Source: Palleronia sp. THAF1
GTDB lineage: Bacteria; Pseudomonadota; Alphaproteobacteria; Rhodobacterales; Rhodobacteraceae
DNA length: 64,000 nt
Assembly (NCBI RefSeq): GCF_009363795.1
Contig: NZ_CP045420.1
Coordinates: 1 to 64,000, forward strand
Direction of reading: 5' to 3'
Part shown: positions 40,031 through 47,791 of the stretch, piece after piece
How the letters are laid out: each line of letters begins with the position of its first letter
Numbering within the stretch: position 1 is the stretch's first letter
Notes under the pieces: model-generated
Seen by the model: the letters and a program-made list of their open reading frames with translations, nothing else
Database searches by the model: none
Told to the model about the DNA's origin: nothing
Position numbers and translations under genes: made by a program

Positions 40031-40657
40031 ATGAATCGCAGTGATTTTTCGGATGTGTCGCGCGTCGATCTGCGTGGCGTCGGTGTTTATTCCGGCGCGA
40101 TGGGTCTGGATGCGCAACGTGCGGTGCTGGAAGACCTGCGCGGCGTGATCGAAAAAGCGCCCCTGTTTCACCCCGAAACAGCGCGCGGTCGGAAGATGAG
40201 CGTGCGGATGACATCGGCAGGTCATGTGGGGTGGGTCAGTGACCGTCGCGGCTATCGGTATGAGCCACAGCACCCGCGCGGCATGGATTGGCCGCCGATC
40301 CCTACGCGGTTGCTGGCGCTATGGGACGCCTTCGCGGGCGCGGACCGTGCGCCCGACACCTGCTTGATCAACTTCTACGGCGAGGGCGCAAAGATGGGGC
40401 TGCATCAGGACCGGGACGAGGCCGATCTGCGCCAGCCCGTCCTGTCATTGTCGCTGGGGGACGATGCGCTGTTCCGGGTCGGCAATGTAGAGAAAGGCGG
40501 CAAGACCGAAAGCCTGTGGCTGCATTCGGGGGATGTGGCGGTGATCGGCGGCGCGGCGCGCTTGGTGTATCACGGAATCGACCGCGTGCGGTTCGGGTCA
40601 AGTGCGCTGATGCCGAAGGGCGGGCGCGTGAACGTGACGATGCGCGTGGCAGGCTAG
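40031..40657 (+). CDS. alkB: AlkB family alpha-ketoglutarate-dependent dioxygenase
   Basis: 208-residue non-haem iron/2-oxoglutarate dioxygenase that removes alkyl groups from DNA or RNA bases. Iron ligands are in [12 protein letters not shown] (HxD) and the distal His in LVYHGIDRV; the oxoglutarate-binding Arg is in VNVTMR. The [14 protein letters not shown] stretch is the typical bacterial AlkB motif. ATG 40031 gives [12 protein letters not shown]; a GTG twelve bases earlier is possible. Its TAG stop forms CTAG with the TAG stop of the convergent SH3 gene. Confidence 0.93.
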   Translation: MNRSDFSDVSRVDLRGVGVYSGAMGLDAQRAVLEDLRGVIEKAPLFHPETARGRKMSVRMTSAGHVGWVSDRRGYRYEPQHPRGMDWPPIPTRLLALWDAFAGADRAPDTCLINFYGEGAKMGLHQDRDEADLRQPVLSLSLGDDALFRVGNVEKGGKTESLWLHSGDVAVIGGAARLVYHGIDRVRFGSSALMPKGGRVNVTMRVAG

Positions 40658-41262
40658 GGGGCCAGCGAACAGCATCCGGCGTAGTGGTCGTGGCTTGTGT
40701 CGGTCGAGATCAGGACAGTCGCGCGGAGGCCATAGGCGCGATCCGACATGCCATCGTTGCAAGCTTCGGTTCCGACCACGACGGTCAGGTTGCGTCCGTC
40801 GCGGAACGCTCGGGCGGACCACTGGTCGCGCCTGCCGATAGCTGTCTCGCGATTGCCTGCTGTGAAGTCTGCGACGCCTTCGTCCAGTCGGTCAAAGCGC
40901 AGGGCGTCGTCTGAAATGTTGAGGGTCCAGAAAGGCTCTGTCCCGAAGCAGGAAGCGGGCGACGGGAACCGACCCTGATACTGTCCGCCGTAGGCCGACA
41001 GGAAGCGCATCGCGACCCAGCCCGACTGTTCGCCGGCATTCACACGACCCCAGCGGCTGTTTCCCGAAAGGGCGACGACTTCGATTCCGTCCGCGTCGGG
41101 CGCGAGTTCCGCGATAATAGCGGCCCCGGCTTCCGGGTCTTGCCGCACGTTCAGCACATCGTTCGCTGCGACGCCCTGCACGGCATAAAGGCCGGGCACC
41201 GCATTCTGCGTTGCCATTGCGGGAGCGGCCAGAAGGCCAAGCACCAGCGCGATGCGGATCAC
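40654..41262 (-). CDS. Periplasmic SH3-domain protein with COG3650-like C-terminus
   Basis: 202-residue exported protein. Signal peptide VIRIALVLGLLAAPAMA. A bacterial SH3 domain occupies about residues 25-90 (VLNVRQDPEAGAAIIAEL ... GWVAMRFL). The second half starts with CFGTEPFWTLNISDDALRF and ends in CCSLAP; this CxGTEPFW segment is found in a family of proteins without known function. GTG start overlapping the permease stop (GTGA), so it is coupled to the gene upstream. Confidence 0.8.
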   Translation of the reverse strand: MIRIALVLGLLAAPAMATQNAVPGLYAVQGVAANDVLNVRQDPEAGAAIIAELAPDADGIEVVALSGNSRWGRVNAGEQSGWVAMRFLSAYGGQYQGRFPSPASCFGTEPFWTLNISDDALRFDRLDEGVADFTAGNRETAIGRRDQWSARAFRDGRNLTVVVGTEACNDGMSDRAYGLRATVLISTDTSHDHYAGCCSLAP

Positions 41263-42080
41263 CGCCGCGCCGACCACGAGATCGAGGCGTTCTGACGTGT
41301 ATAGAACTCTCCCATCAGGCCGATGGTGATCAGCACCGCTGAGACGGTCAGAGGGTAGGTGATGTTCGAATTATGCGGAAAATAGTTGATGAAGACGTAG
41401 CCGCGCGCCTGATCGATCGAATGGAACAGCGGATTCCAGTCGAACCACGCGACCATGTATCCCGGCAGCGCATTCGCCACGAACATCTTGCCCGATGCGA
41501 TCATGCTGGCGCGGTTGTAGATCATCTGCAGGTTGCCCGCGATATCGGGGATCCAGGGCTTCAGCGCCAGAAAGCACAGGCCCACGCCTATGCCCGACAC
41601 CCACGCCAGAAGCACCATCGCGTATGCGCCGGGCCAGTAGTGAATGTGGATCGGGCCCCATCCCACGTGGTAGACGTAAAGAACGCAGAACAGCGACAGG
41701 GACTGAACATAAAGCGTGGACAGCGCCGCCGAAGTGATCGTGACGGCGGTCGTCATCGGCGCGTGGTTCATCATCGCCGATGCTGGCCCTTCCGAGCCGT
41801 AGACGGCCCCGACGGTCTTCGTGTGGGTCAGGAACAGGAAGATGCCCGACATGATGTACAGCAGGAAGTCGCCCCGGATCGCCGATCCGCGCATGCCCAG
41901 TACGACGAACAGAAGGTAGAACGACAGGACAAGGATCACCGTCTGCAGGATCGACAGCAGGATCGCGAACACGGCGCTGGCGTGGCTTTTGCGCACCTGC
42001 CGAACGGTGTTGTGGAAGATCAGCTCCAGGATCGACAGTGCCGATCCGGTGCGGGTCTGGGGTTTGCGTTCCTGAAACAT
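41259..42080 (-). CDS. ABC-2 type polysaccharide-export permease (KpsM/Wzm-like)
   Basis: 273-residue inner-membrane protein with about six membrane segments, resembling the permease half of capsular or O-antigen exporters: LELIFHNTVRQVRKSHASA (cytoplasmic loop), KTVGAVYGSEGP and the late FDWNPLFHSIDQARGY segment typical of ABC-2 permeases in glycan export. No ATP-binding partner is adjacent. ATG 42080 gives MFQERKPQTRTG. Divergent from the cysQ-like gene across 103 bases. Confidence 0.85.
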   Translation of the reverse strand: MFQERKPQTRTGSALSILELIFHNTVRQVRKSHASAVFAILLSILQTVILVLSFYLLFVVLGMRGSAIRGDFLLYIMSGIFLFLTHTKTVGAVYGSEGPASAMMNHAPMTTAVTITSAALSTLYVQSLSLFCVLYVYHVGWGPIHIHYWPGAYAMVLLAWVSGIGVGLCFLALKPWIPDIAGNLQMIYNRASMIASGKMFVANALPGYMVAWFDWNPLFHSIDQARGYVFINYFPHNSNITYPLTVSAVLITIGLMGEFYTRQNASISWSARR

Positions 42081-42183
42081 GGTCTCTCCAGCGCGGATGC
42101 CGCCGGTTGTGGCACACAATAATGTTGTTTTCTTGGCGACCCACTGTAAGCCCGAATTGTCTCTGTTCGGAAGGAAAAAACTG

Positions 42184-42990
42184 TTGGATCACGCAACCCT
42201 GACCACCGTCATGCGCCGCCTCGCCATCGAAGCCGGTGCGGCGATCATGGAAATCTACGGCGAAGACGACTTCGACGTGCGCGCCAAGGATGATGAAAGC
42301 CCGGTCACAGCGGCGGATGAGGCGGCGGATGCGTTGATCTCTGCCGGTCTGCGCGCGGCGTTCCCTGACATGGCGCTTGTGACCGAAGAACAGGCGGCCA
42401 GCCATGAACAGGAGGTTTCGACTTTTTTGATCGTCGACCCGCTCGACGGCACCAAGGAATTCGTGAAGCGTCGTGGCGATTTCACGGTCAACATCGCCTA
42501 CGTCGAAAATGGCGTGCCGGTACGGGGCATCGTTTACGCGCCCGCCAAAGAGCGGCTGTTCTACACGCAAGCCGACGGCCAATCGGTCGAAGAGACCGGC
42601 GCGTTCGACTTGGATACGCCGGGTGACACAAAGCCCATTCGCGTGAAGATGCCCGACAACGATGCGCTGCTGGTCGTCGCGTCGAAATCGCACCGGGATC
42701 AGGCGACCGACGACTACATCGCGCAATACAACGTGGAGGACATGCGCTCTGCCGGGTCGTCGCTGAAGTTCTGCCTTGTCGCCACCGGAGAGGCCGATCT
42801 TTACCCCCGTGTGGGCCGCACGATGGAATGGGACACCGCCGCTGGCCATGCCGTGCTGACGGGGGCGGGCGGAAAAGTCGTGCGCTTCGACGATCTTTCG
42901 CCGCTTTCCTATGGTAAGCCCGGTTTCGAGAACCCGTTCTTCATCGCCCATACGCCAGGCGTGTCTTTGAAAAAGGGCGCCGCGCGCTAG
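42184..42990 (+). CDS. cysQ: 3'(2'),5'-bisphosphate nucleotidase (PAP phosphatase)
   Basis: 268-residue inositol-monophosphatase-fold enzyme that hydrolyses PAP to AMP and phosphate. Metal-binding motifs are DPLDGTKEFVKRRGDFTVNI and WDTAAGHAVL, with EEQ in VTEEQAAS. PAP is the by-product of PAPS-dependent sulfotransferases, and a sulfotransferase gene lies five kilobases downstream. Start is TTG 42184, supported by AAGGAA (42171-42176) seven bases upstream; the next ATG (42211) would remove the first helix. Confidence 0.93.
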   Translation: MDHATLTTVMRRLAIEAGAAIMEIYGEDDFDVRAKDDESPVTAADEAADALISAGLRAAFPDMALVTEEQAASHEQEVSTFLIVDPLDGTKEFVKRRGDFTVNIAYVENGVPVRGIVYAPAKERLFYTQADGQSVEETGAFDLDTPGDTKPIRVKMPDNDALLVVASKSHRDQATDDYIAQYNVEDMRSAGSSLKFCLVATGEADLYPRVGRTMEWDTAAGHAVLTGAGGKVVRFDDLSPLSYGKPGFENPFFIAHTPGVSLKKGAAR

Positions 42991-43038
42991 AATTCCAGCG
43001 GAACCATATTCCTCCGCCCGACCCGAAAGGTTATCCGT

Positions 43039-43917
43039 ATGACGCAGAAAGTCACCAAGGCCGTCCTTCCCATTGCTGGGCTAGGAACGCGCTTCCTTCC
43101 GGCCACCAAGTCGATGCCGAAAGAGATGATGACCCTCGTGGATCGTCCCTTGATCCAATACGCCATGGACGAGGCGCGCGCCGCCGGGATCACAGACTTC
43201 ATCTTCGTCACCGCCAAGGGAAAAGGCGCGCTGGTCGATTACTTCGACAAGTCGCCCGACTTGGAGCGGTCTTTGAAAGAGAAGGGCAAGACCGATCTCA
43301 TGGAAGAGCTGGCGCGCAGTGACATGCCGTCCGGCGCGATCTCGACCATCCGTCAACAGGAAGCTTTGGGCCTTGGCCACGCCGTCTGGTGCGCAAGGCG
43401 GCTGATCGGCGATGAACCCTTTGCCGTCATCCTTCCCGACGACGTCATTATGTCCGACAAGCCTTGCCTGCAGCAGATGACCGAAGCCCATCGCGAAACA
43501 GGCGGCTGTGTCATAGCTGCGATGGAGGTCGATCCGGATCAGACCGACAAGTACGGCATCCTGTCCGTGGCCGACACCGGCGGGCGTGCGGTAAAGGTCA
43601 ACGGTATGGTCGAAAAACCAGATCCCAAGGACGCGCCTTCCAACCTTGCCGTCATCGGTCGCTATATCCTGACCCCCCGCGTGCTCGATGCGCTGGACAC
43701 GCAAGACCCCGGCAAGGGCGGTGAGATCCAGTTGACCGACGCCATCGCGAAACAGATCGACGGCGCGCTGGGCGTCTGGGGACTGAAGTTCGACGGGCAG
43801 CGCTTTGACTGCGGATCGAAGGCCGGGTTCTTGCAGGCCACTGTGGCCTTCGGATTGGCGCGCCCCGAACTACGGGACGATCTGGCAGGTTTCCTCAAGA
43901 CCCTGAAGCTGGGCTAA
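43039..43917 (+). CDS. galU: UTP-glucose-1-phosphate uridylyltransferase
   Basis: 292-residue nucleotidyltransferase that makes UDP-glucose for polysaccharides. The nucleotide loop is GLGTRFLPATKSMPKEM; further conserved: EKPDPKDAPSNLAVIGRYIL and QLTDAIAKQ. Family length. It lies 48 bases after cysQ and one base before the first glycosyltransferase, so it is probably in the same operon and supplies sugar donor to the locus. Confidence 0.97.
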   Translation: MTQKVTKAVLPIAGLGTRFLPATKSMPKEMMTLVDRPLIQYAMDEARAAGITDFIFVTAKGKGALVDYFDKSPDLERSLKEKGKTDLMEELARSDMPSGAISTIRQQEALGLGHAVWCARRLIGDEPFAVILPDDVIMSDKPCLQQMTEAHRETGGCVIAAMEVDPDQTDKYGILSVADTGGRAVKVNGMVEKPDPKDAPSNLAVIGRYILTPRVLDALDTQDPGKGGEIQLTDAIAKQIDGALGVWGLKFDGQRFDCGSKAGFLQATVAFGLARPELRDDLAGFLKTLKLG

Positions 43918-43918
43918 C

Positions 43919-44974
43919 ATGGCGCGGCGGGCGGGGCTAACGGCGAACGCGCCCCGTCCCCTGTTGCCACCCGATCTCTGGCCCGCCTACCGCCTGCGCT
44001 GGATGCGCCGCAGGTTGCTTCTGCGGGCGCTGCGCAAGCGCCGCCAACTGACGCCGGTGATCGACCGCACAGACGCGATCCAACCCGGTGCCATCCTGAT
44101 GTTCCTGTGTGTGCGCAACGAGGCGGTTCGCCTGCCGTTCTTTCTGCAGCATCACCGTGCGCTGGGCGTTGATCACGTCATCGCGGTGGACAACGGCTCG
44201 ACCGACGGGACCGCGCAGATACTGGCCGATGCGCCGGATGTCTCTGTGTGGCGCACCGATGCGTCCTACCGACTGTCGCGCTTCGGCCTTGATTGGATTA
44301 CGTGGCTGATGATCCAGCACGGGCATGGGCATTGGTGCCTGACGCTCGATGCGGACGAGCTGTTCGTCTACCCCAACTGGCAAACGCGCCCTTTGCCCGC
44401 GCTGACCGACTGGCTGGACCGCTCTGGCCGCGCCTCCATGGGCGCGCTGATGCTGGACATGTATCCCGAAGGCGCGCTGGAGGATGTGCCCTACATCGCG
44501 GGCACCGATCCGACGCAGGTGCTTACCCACTTCGATGCCGGCAACTATGTGATCCAGCGCCAGCAGCCGATGGGCAACCTGTGGGTGCAGGGTGGGCCGC
44601 GCGCCCGGAAGTTCTTCGCAGCGGAGCCGCGCCGCGCGCCGACGTTGCAGAAAGTGCCACTGGTGCGCTGGAATCGGCGCTACGTTTACGTCAACTCCAC
44701 CCATGCCGCCCTGCCGCGCCACCTGAACGACATCTACGACGACGGAGAGTGTCTGACCGGCGCGCTGCTCCATACGAAATTCTTGGACGGCATCGCTGAG
44801 CGCTCTGCCGAAGAGTTGAAGCGGCGCGAGCATTTCGCCAACGCCGCGCTGTATGACGACTATTACAGACAGCTGATCGACGGTGCGACGCTGCATACAT
44901 CGCGTTCCACCCGCTACCGCGGCTGGCGCCATCTGGAAGCGCTGGGATTGATATCGCGGGGCGGATGGCTGTGA
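43919..44974 (+). CDS. GT2-like glycosyltransferase (Glyco_tranf_2_4 type), first of two paralogues
   Basis: 351-residue cytoplasmic glycosyltransferase. Donor side: ILMFLCVRNEAVRLPFFLQ and VIAVDNGSTDGTAQI; metal/DXD-like site LTLDADELFVYP. Later conserved blocks: LTDWLDRS, LMLDMYPEGAL, LWVQGGPRARKFFA. Basic N-terminus. The acceptor cannot be told. The start is one base after the galU stop, so expression is probably coupled. It shares its block order with the next glycosyltransferase. Confidence 0.85.
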   Translation: MARRAGLTANAPRPLLPPDLWPAYRLRWMRRRLLLRALRKRRQLTPVIDRTDAIQPGAILMFLCVRNEAVRLPFFLQHHRALGVDHVIAVDNGSTDGTAQILADAPDVSVWRTDASYRLSRFGLDWITWLMIQHGHGHWCLTLDADELFVYPNWQTRPLPALTDWLDRSGRASMGALMLDMYPEGALEDVPYIAGTDPTQVLTHFDAGNYVIQRQQPMGNLWVQGGPRARKFFAAEPRRAPTLQKVPLVRWNRRYVYVNSTHAALPRHLNDIYDDGECLTGALLHTKFLDGIAERSAEELKRREHFANAALYDDYYRQLIDGATLHTSRSTRYRGWRHLEALGLISRGGWL

Positions 44975-45071
44975 TCACCCCACGATTATGTTCAATACGT
45001 AAAAGTTGTGTTAAGGAATCCGCGACAATAAACGGCATGAAGACCGGAACAGGCACGACAGGGGTTCAGCC

Positions 45072-46082
45072 TTGAATATCCGAAACGTGATCCGTCGCGG
45101 TTTGCGAAGGCGTCGGTGGTATATCCGCGCGATCCGCAAGCGGCGCGACCTGCGGTCCGTATCGGTGCATCGTAAGGCCATTCGGTCCGCGCCCTGTGTC
45201 GTGATCTGCGTTCTGCGTGACGAGCGCATCCGCCTTCCCTACTTCCTGCAATACTACCGCGATATGGGGATCCAGCACTTCCTGTTCGTCGATAACGACA
45301 GCAGCGATGGCTCGCGCGAGTATCTGGCCGAACAGAAGGATTGCTCGGTCTGGACGACGCAGGCCAGCTACGCCCGCTCGCGCTTCGGGATCGATTGGGT
45401 CAATTGGCTGGGGCGACGGTGGTGCCTTGGCAAATGGGTGCTCTGCGTCGATGTGGACGAATTCTTCGTCTATCCGTTCTGCGATACCCGCCCCATCGGC
45501 GCACTGACCGACTGGCTCGACGGCTCGCAATTGAAGTCCTTCGGCACGATGTTGCTGGATATGTATCCCAAGGGGCCGATCAACGCAGAGCCCTATACTG
45601 CCGGTCAGAATCCGCTGGAGATCGCCAACTGGTTCGACAGTGGCAACTACACGGTCAGCCGCAACTGGGATTACAATTCCCTTTGGATACAGGGCGGCCC
45701 GCGCGCCCGGATGTTCTTCGCCGACGCGCCCAAAACCGCGCCTGCGCTGAACAAGGTGCCGCTGGTGAAATGGCGACGCGGCGTCGTTTTCGCGTCGTCG
45801 ACGCATATGGTCCTGCCGCGCGGCCTGAACCTCGTCTTCGACGATCTGGGCGGAGAGAAAGCCTGCGGCGTCCTGCTGCACACCAAGTTTCTGTCGACGT
45901 TCGAGGCCCGCGCCAAGGCAGAGGCCGCGCGGCTGGAACACTACAAGGAAGCGCGCGAATACCACGTCTATGCCGAAGGACTGGAAGACGCCCCGGACCT
46001 GTGGTGCAAGTGGAGCGAGAAATATATCAACTGGCGACAGCTTGAGATTTTGGGGCTGATGTCGAAGGGGAACTGGGCGTGA
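45072..46082 (+). CDS. GT2-like glycosyltransferase, second of two paralogues
   Basis: 336-residue paralogue of the preceding gene: CVLRDERIRLPYFLQYY, FLFVDNDSSDGSREYL, LCVDVDEFFVYP, LTDWLDGS, LLDMYPKGP and LWIQGGPRARMFFA repeat the same order. It ends with an extra YINWRQLEILGLMSKGNW block, likewise in the first paralogue (RGWRHLEALGLISRG). Start is TTG 45072 (GGGG seven bases upstream); the 97-base gap before it is AT-rich for this region and may hold a promoter. Overlaps the next gene by four bases (GTGA). Confidence 0.84.
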   Translation: MNIRNVIRRGLRRRRWYIRAIRKRRDLRSVSVHRKAIRSAPCVVICVLRDERIRLPYFLQYYRDMGIQHFLFVDNDSSDGSREYLAEQKDCSVWTTQASYARSRFGIDWVNWLGRRWCLGKWVLCVDVDEFFVYPFCDTRPIGALTDWLDGSQLKSFGTMLLDMYPKGPINAEPYTAGQNPLEIANWFDSGNYTVSRNWDYNSLWIQGGPRARMFFADAPKTAPALNKVPLVKWRRGVVFASSTHMVLPRGLNLVFDDLGGEKACGVLLHTKFLSTFEARAKAEAARLEHYKEAREYHVYAEGLEDAPDLWCKWSEKYINWRQLEILGLMSKGNWA

Positions 46083-47782
46083 GCGTCGGCCTTGTCATGC
46101 TGTGTCACGAGGCGCTGGAACGCGCGACACAGGTGGCGCGCCACTGGTCCGATCACGGCTGTCCCATTGTCATCCATCTGGACGCGCGGGTGCCCAAGCG
46201 CGATGCCGACGCGTTCGAGGCGTCACTGTCGGATCGCCCGAATATACGGTTTTCACGGCGCTACCCCTGCGATTGGGGCCGGTGGTCTTTGGTGAGGGCC
46301 ACGCAAGAGGCTGCGACGCTTCTGCTGCAAGCGTTCCCCGATGTTTCGCACGTGTTTCTGGCGTCTGGCGCGTGTCTGCCGCTGCGCCCCGTGGAAGAGA
46401 TGCGCGACTATCTTGCCGAGCGTCCCGGAACCGATTTCATCGAAAGCGCCACCACGGAAGACGTGCCGTGGACAAAGGGTGGCCTTGATTACGAACGGTT
46501 CACGCTGCGCTTCCCGTTCTCGTGGCGCAAGAACCGTCGCCTGTTCGACGCCTACGTTCGTTTGCAGCGCCGCGTGGGCTATCGCCGCCGCATCCCCGAA
46601 GGCATGGTGCCGCACATGGGATCGCAGTGGTGGTGCCTGACACGCGCGACCCTGGCTGCGATCCTCAACCACCCGCGCCGGGCAGAATTCGACCGCTACT
46701 TCCAGCGTGTGTGGATTCCCGATGAAAGCTACTTTCAGACCTTGGTGCGGCTGGTATCCGCGAATGTAGAAAGCCGCTCGCTAACGCTGTCGAAGTTTGA
46801 TTTTCAAGGCAAACCGCACGTCTTCTACGACGATCACCTGCAACTTCTGCGCCGGTCCGACTGTTTCGTCGCGCGCAAGATCTGGCCCCGCGCGGACCGA
46901 CTGTACGCGACGTTCCTGTCGGGCCACGCCGACGCGATGAGTGCTGCAGAGCCGAATCCCGGCAAGATCGACCGCATCTTCTCTAAAGCGATCGAGCGCC
47001 GGATCGAGGGACGGCCAGGGCTTTACATGACCGGGCGCTTCCCGCGCATCCAACGAGACAGCGCGCTGACCTGCGCGCGCTACACCGTGTTCGAAGGGTT
47101 CGGCGACCTGTTCCCCGAGTTTCAGGATTGGCTGCGGCGAACCACCGGGCTGCGCGCGCACGGGCATCTTTATGCGCCGGACCGGGCCGAGTTCGCGGAA
47201 GACCAGACCATCTTCACCGGCGCCCTGTCCGACAGCGCGACCCTGCGCGACTATAACCCGAAGGCGTTTCTGACCAGTCTGATCTGGAACACGCGCGGAG
47301 AACGGCAAGCCTTCCTGTACGGCTCGCGTGACACCGTGCCCATCGGCAGCTTCATCGCGTCGGATCCCAATGCCGAGATCATGGTGATTTCCGGCGCATG
47401 GGCCATTCCGCTGATGCGTGCTCAAATGGCTTTCCCCGATATCCGCAAGGAAGCCGCACGCCTGCAACGGATCGAGAATGAACACCTGATGGAGCTTCGT
47501 TCGGGCCACACCAAAGCGCGGGTGCAGATCTGGACGCTGGCGGATTTCGTCGAAAGCCCAGCAGAGCCATTGCAAGGCATCGTGGATGACGTTGCCGTGC
47601 GCCGGACGGGACCGATGACGGAAATGCCGCGCATGGCCGATCTGACCGGGTTCGGACAGTTCCTGCAAAACCTGCGCAACGAGGGCATGCATCCCTACCT
47701 GATGGGGGATTTCCCATCGGGCGCGGCACTCCGACGCGAAGACGCTCCGGCGAAGCCCTATATCGCGCGCGAAAACCGGTAA
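46079..47782 (+). CDS. GT14-like (core-2/I-branching) glycosyltransferase with long C-terminal extension
   Basis: 567-residue protein. The first ~290 residues resemble beta-1,6-N-acetylglucosaminyltransferases of family GT14: LVMLCHEALERATQVARHW, VIHLDARVPK, YPCDWGRWSLVRATQEA, FLASGACLPLRPVEEM, QWWCLTRATLAAIL. The remaining ~280 residues form a separate domain that I do not recognise, with no membrane segment. GTG start coupled to the previous glycosyltransferase. The sulfotransferase-like gene follows after nine bases. Confidence 0.83.
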   Translation: MSVGLVMLCHEALERATQVARHWSDHGCPIVIHLDARVPKRDADAFEASLSDRPNIRFSRRYPCDWGRWSLVRATQEAATLLLQAFPDVSHVFLASGACLPLRPVEEMRDYLAERPGTDFIESATTEDVPWTKGGLDYERFTLRFPFSWRKNRRLFDAYVRLQRRVGYRRRIPEGMVPHMGSQWWCLTRATLAAILNHPRRAEFDRYFQRVWIPDESYFQTLVRLVSANVESRSLTLSKFDFQGKPHVFYDDHLQLLRRSDCFVARKIWPRADRLYATFLSGHADAMSAAEPNPGKIDRIFSKAIERRIEGRPGLYMTGRFPRIQRDSALTCARYTVFEGFGDLFPEFQDWLRRTTGLRAHGHLYAPDRAEFAEDQTIFTGALSDSATLRDYNPKAFLTSLIWNTRGERQAFLYGSRDTVPIGSFIASDPNAEIMVISGAWAIPLMRAQMAFPDIRKEAARLQRIENEHLMELRSGHTKARVQIWTLADFVESPAEPLQGIVDDVAVRRTGPMTEMPRMADLTGFGQFLQNLRNEGMHPYLMGDFPSGAALRREDAPAKPYIARENR

Positions 47783-47791
47783 CGAGGCACC

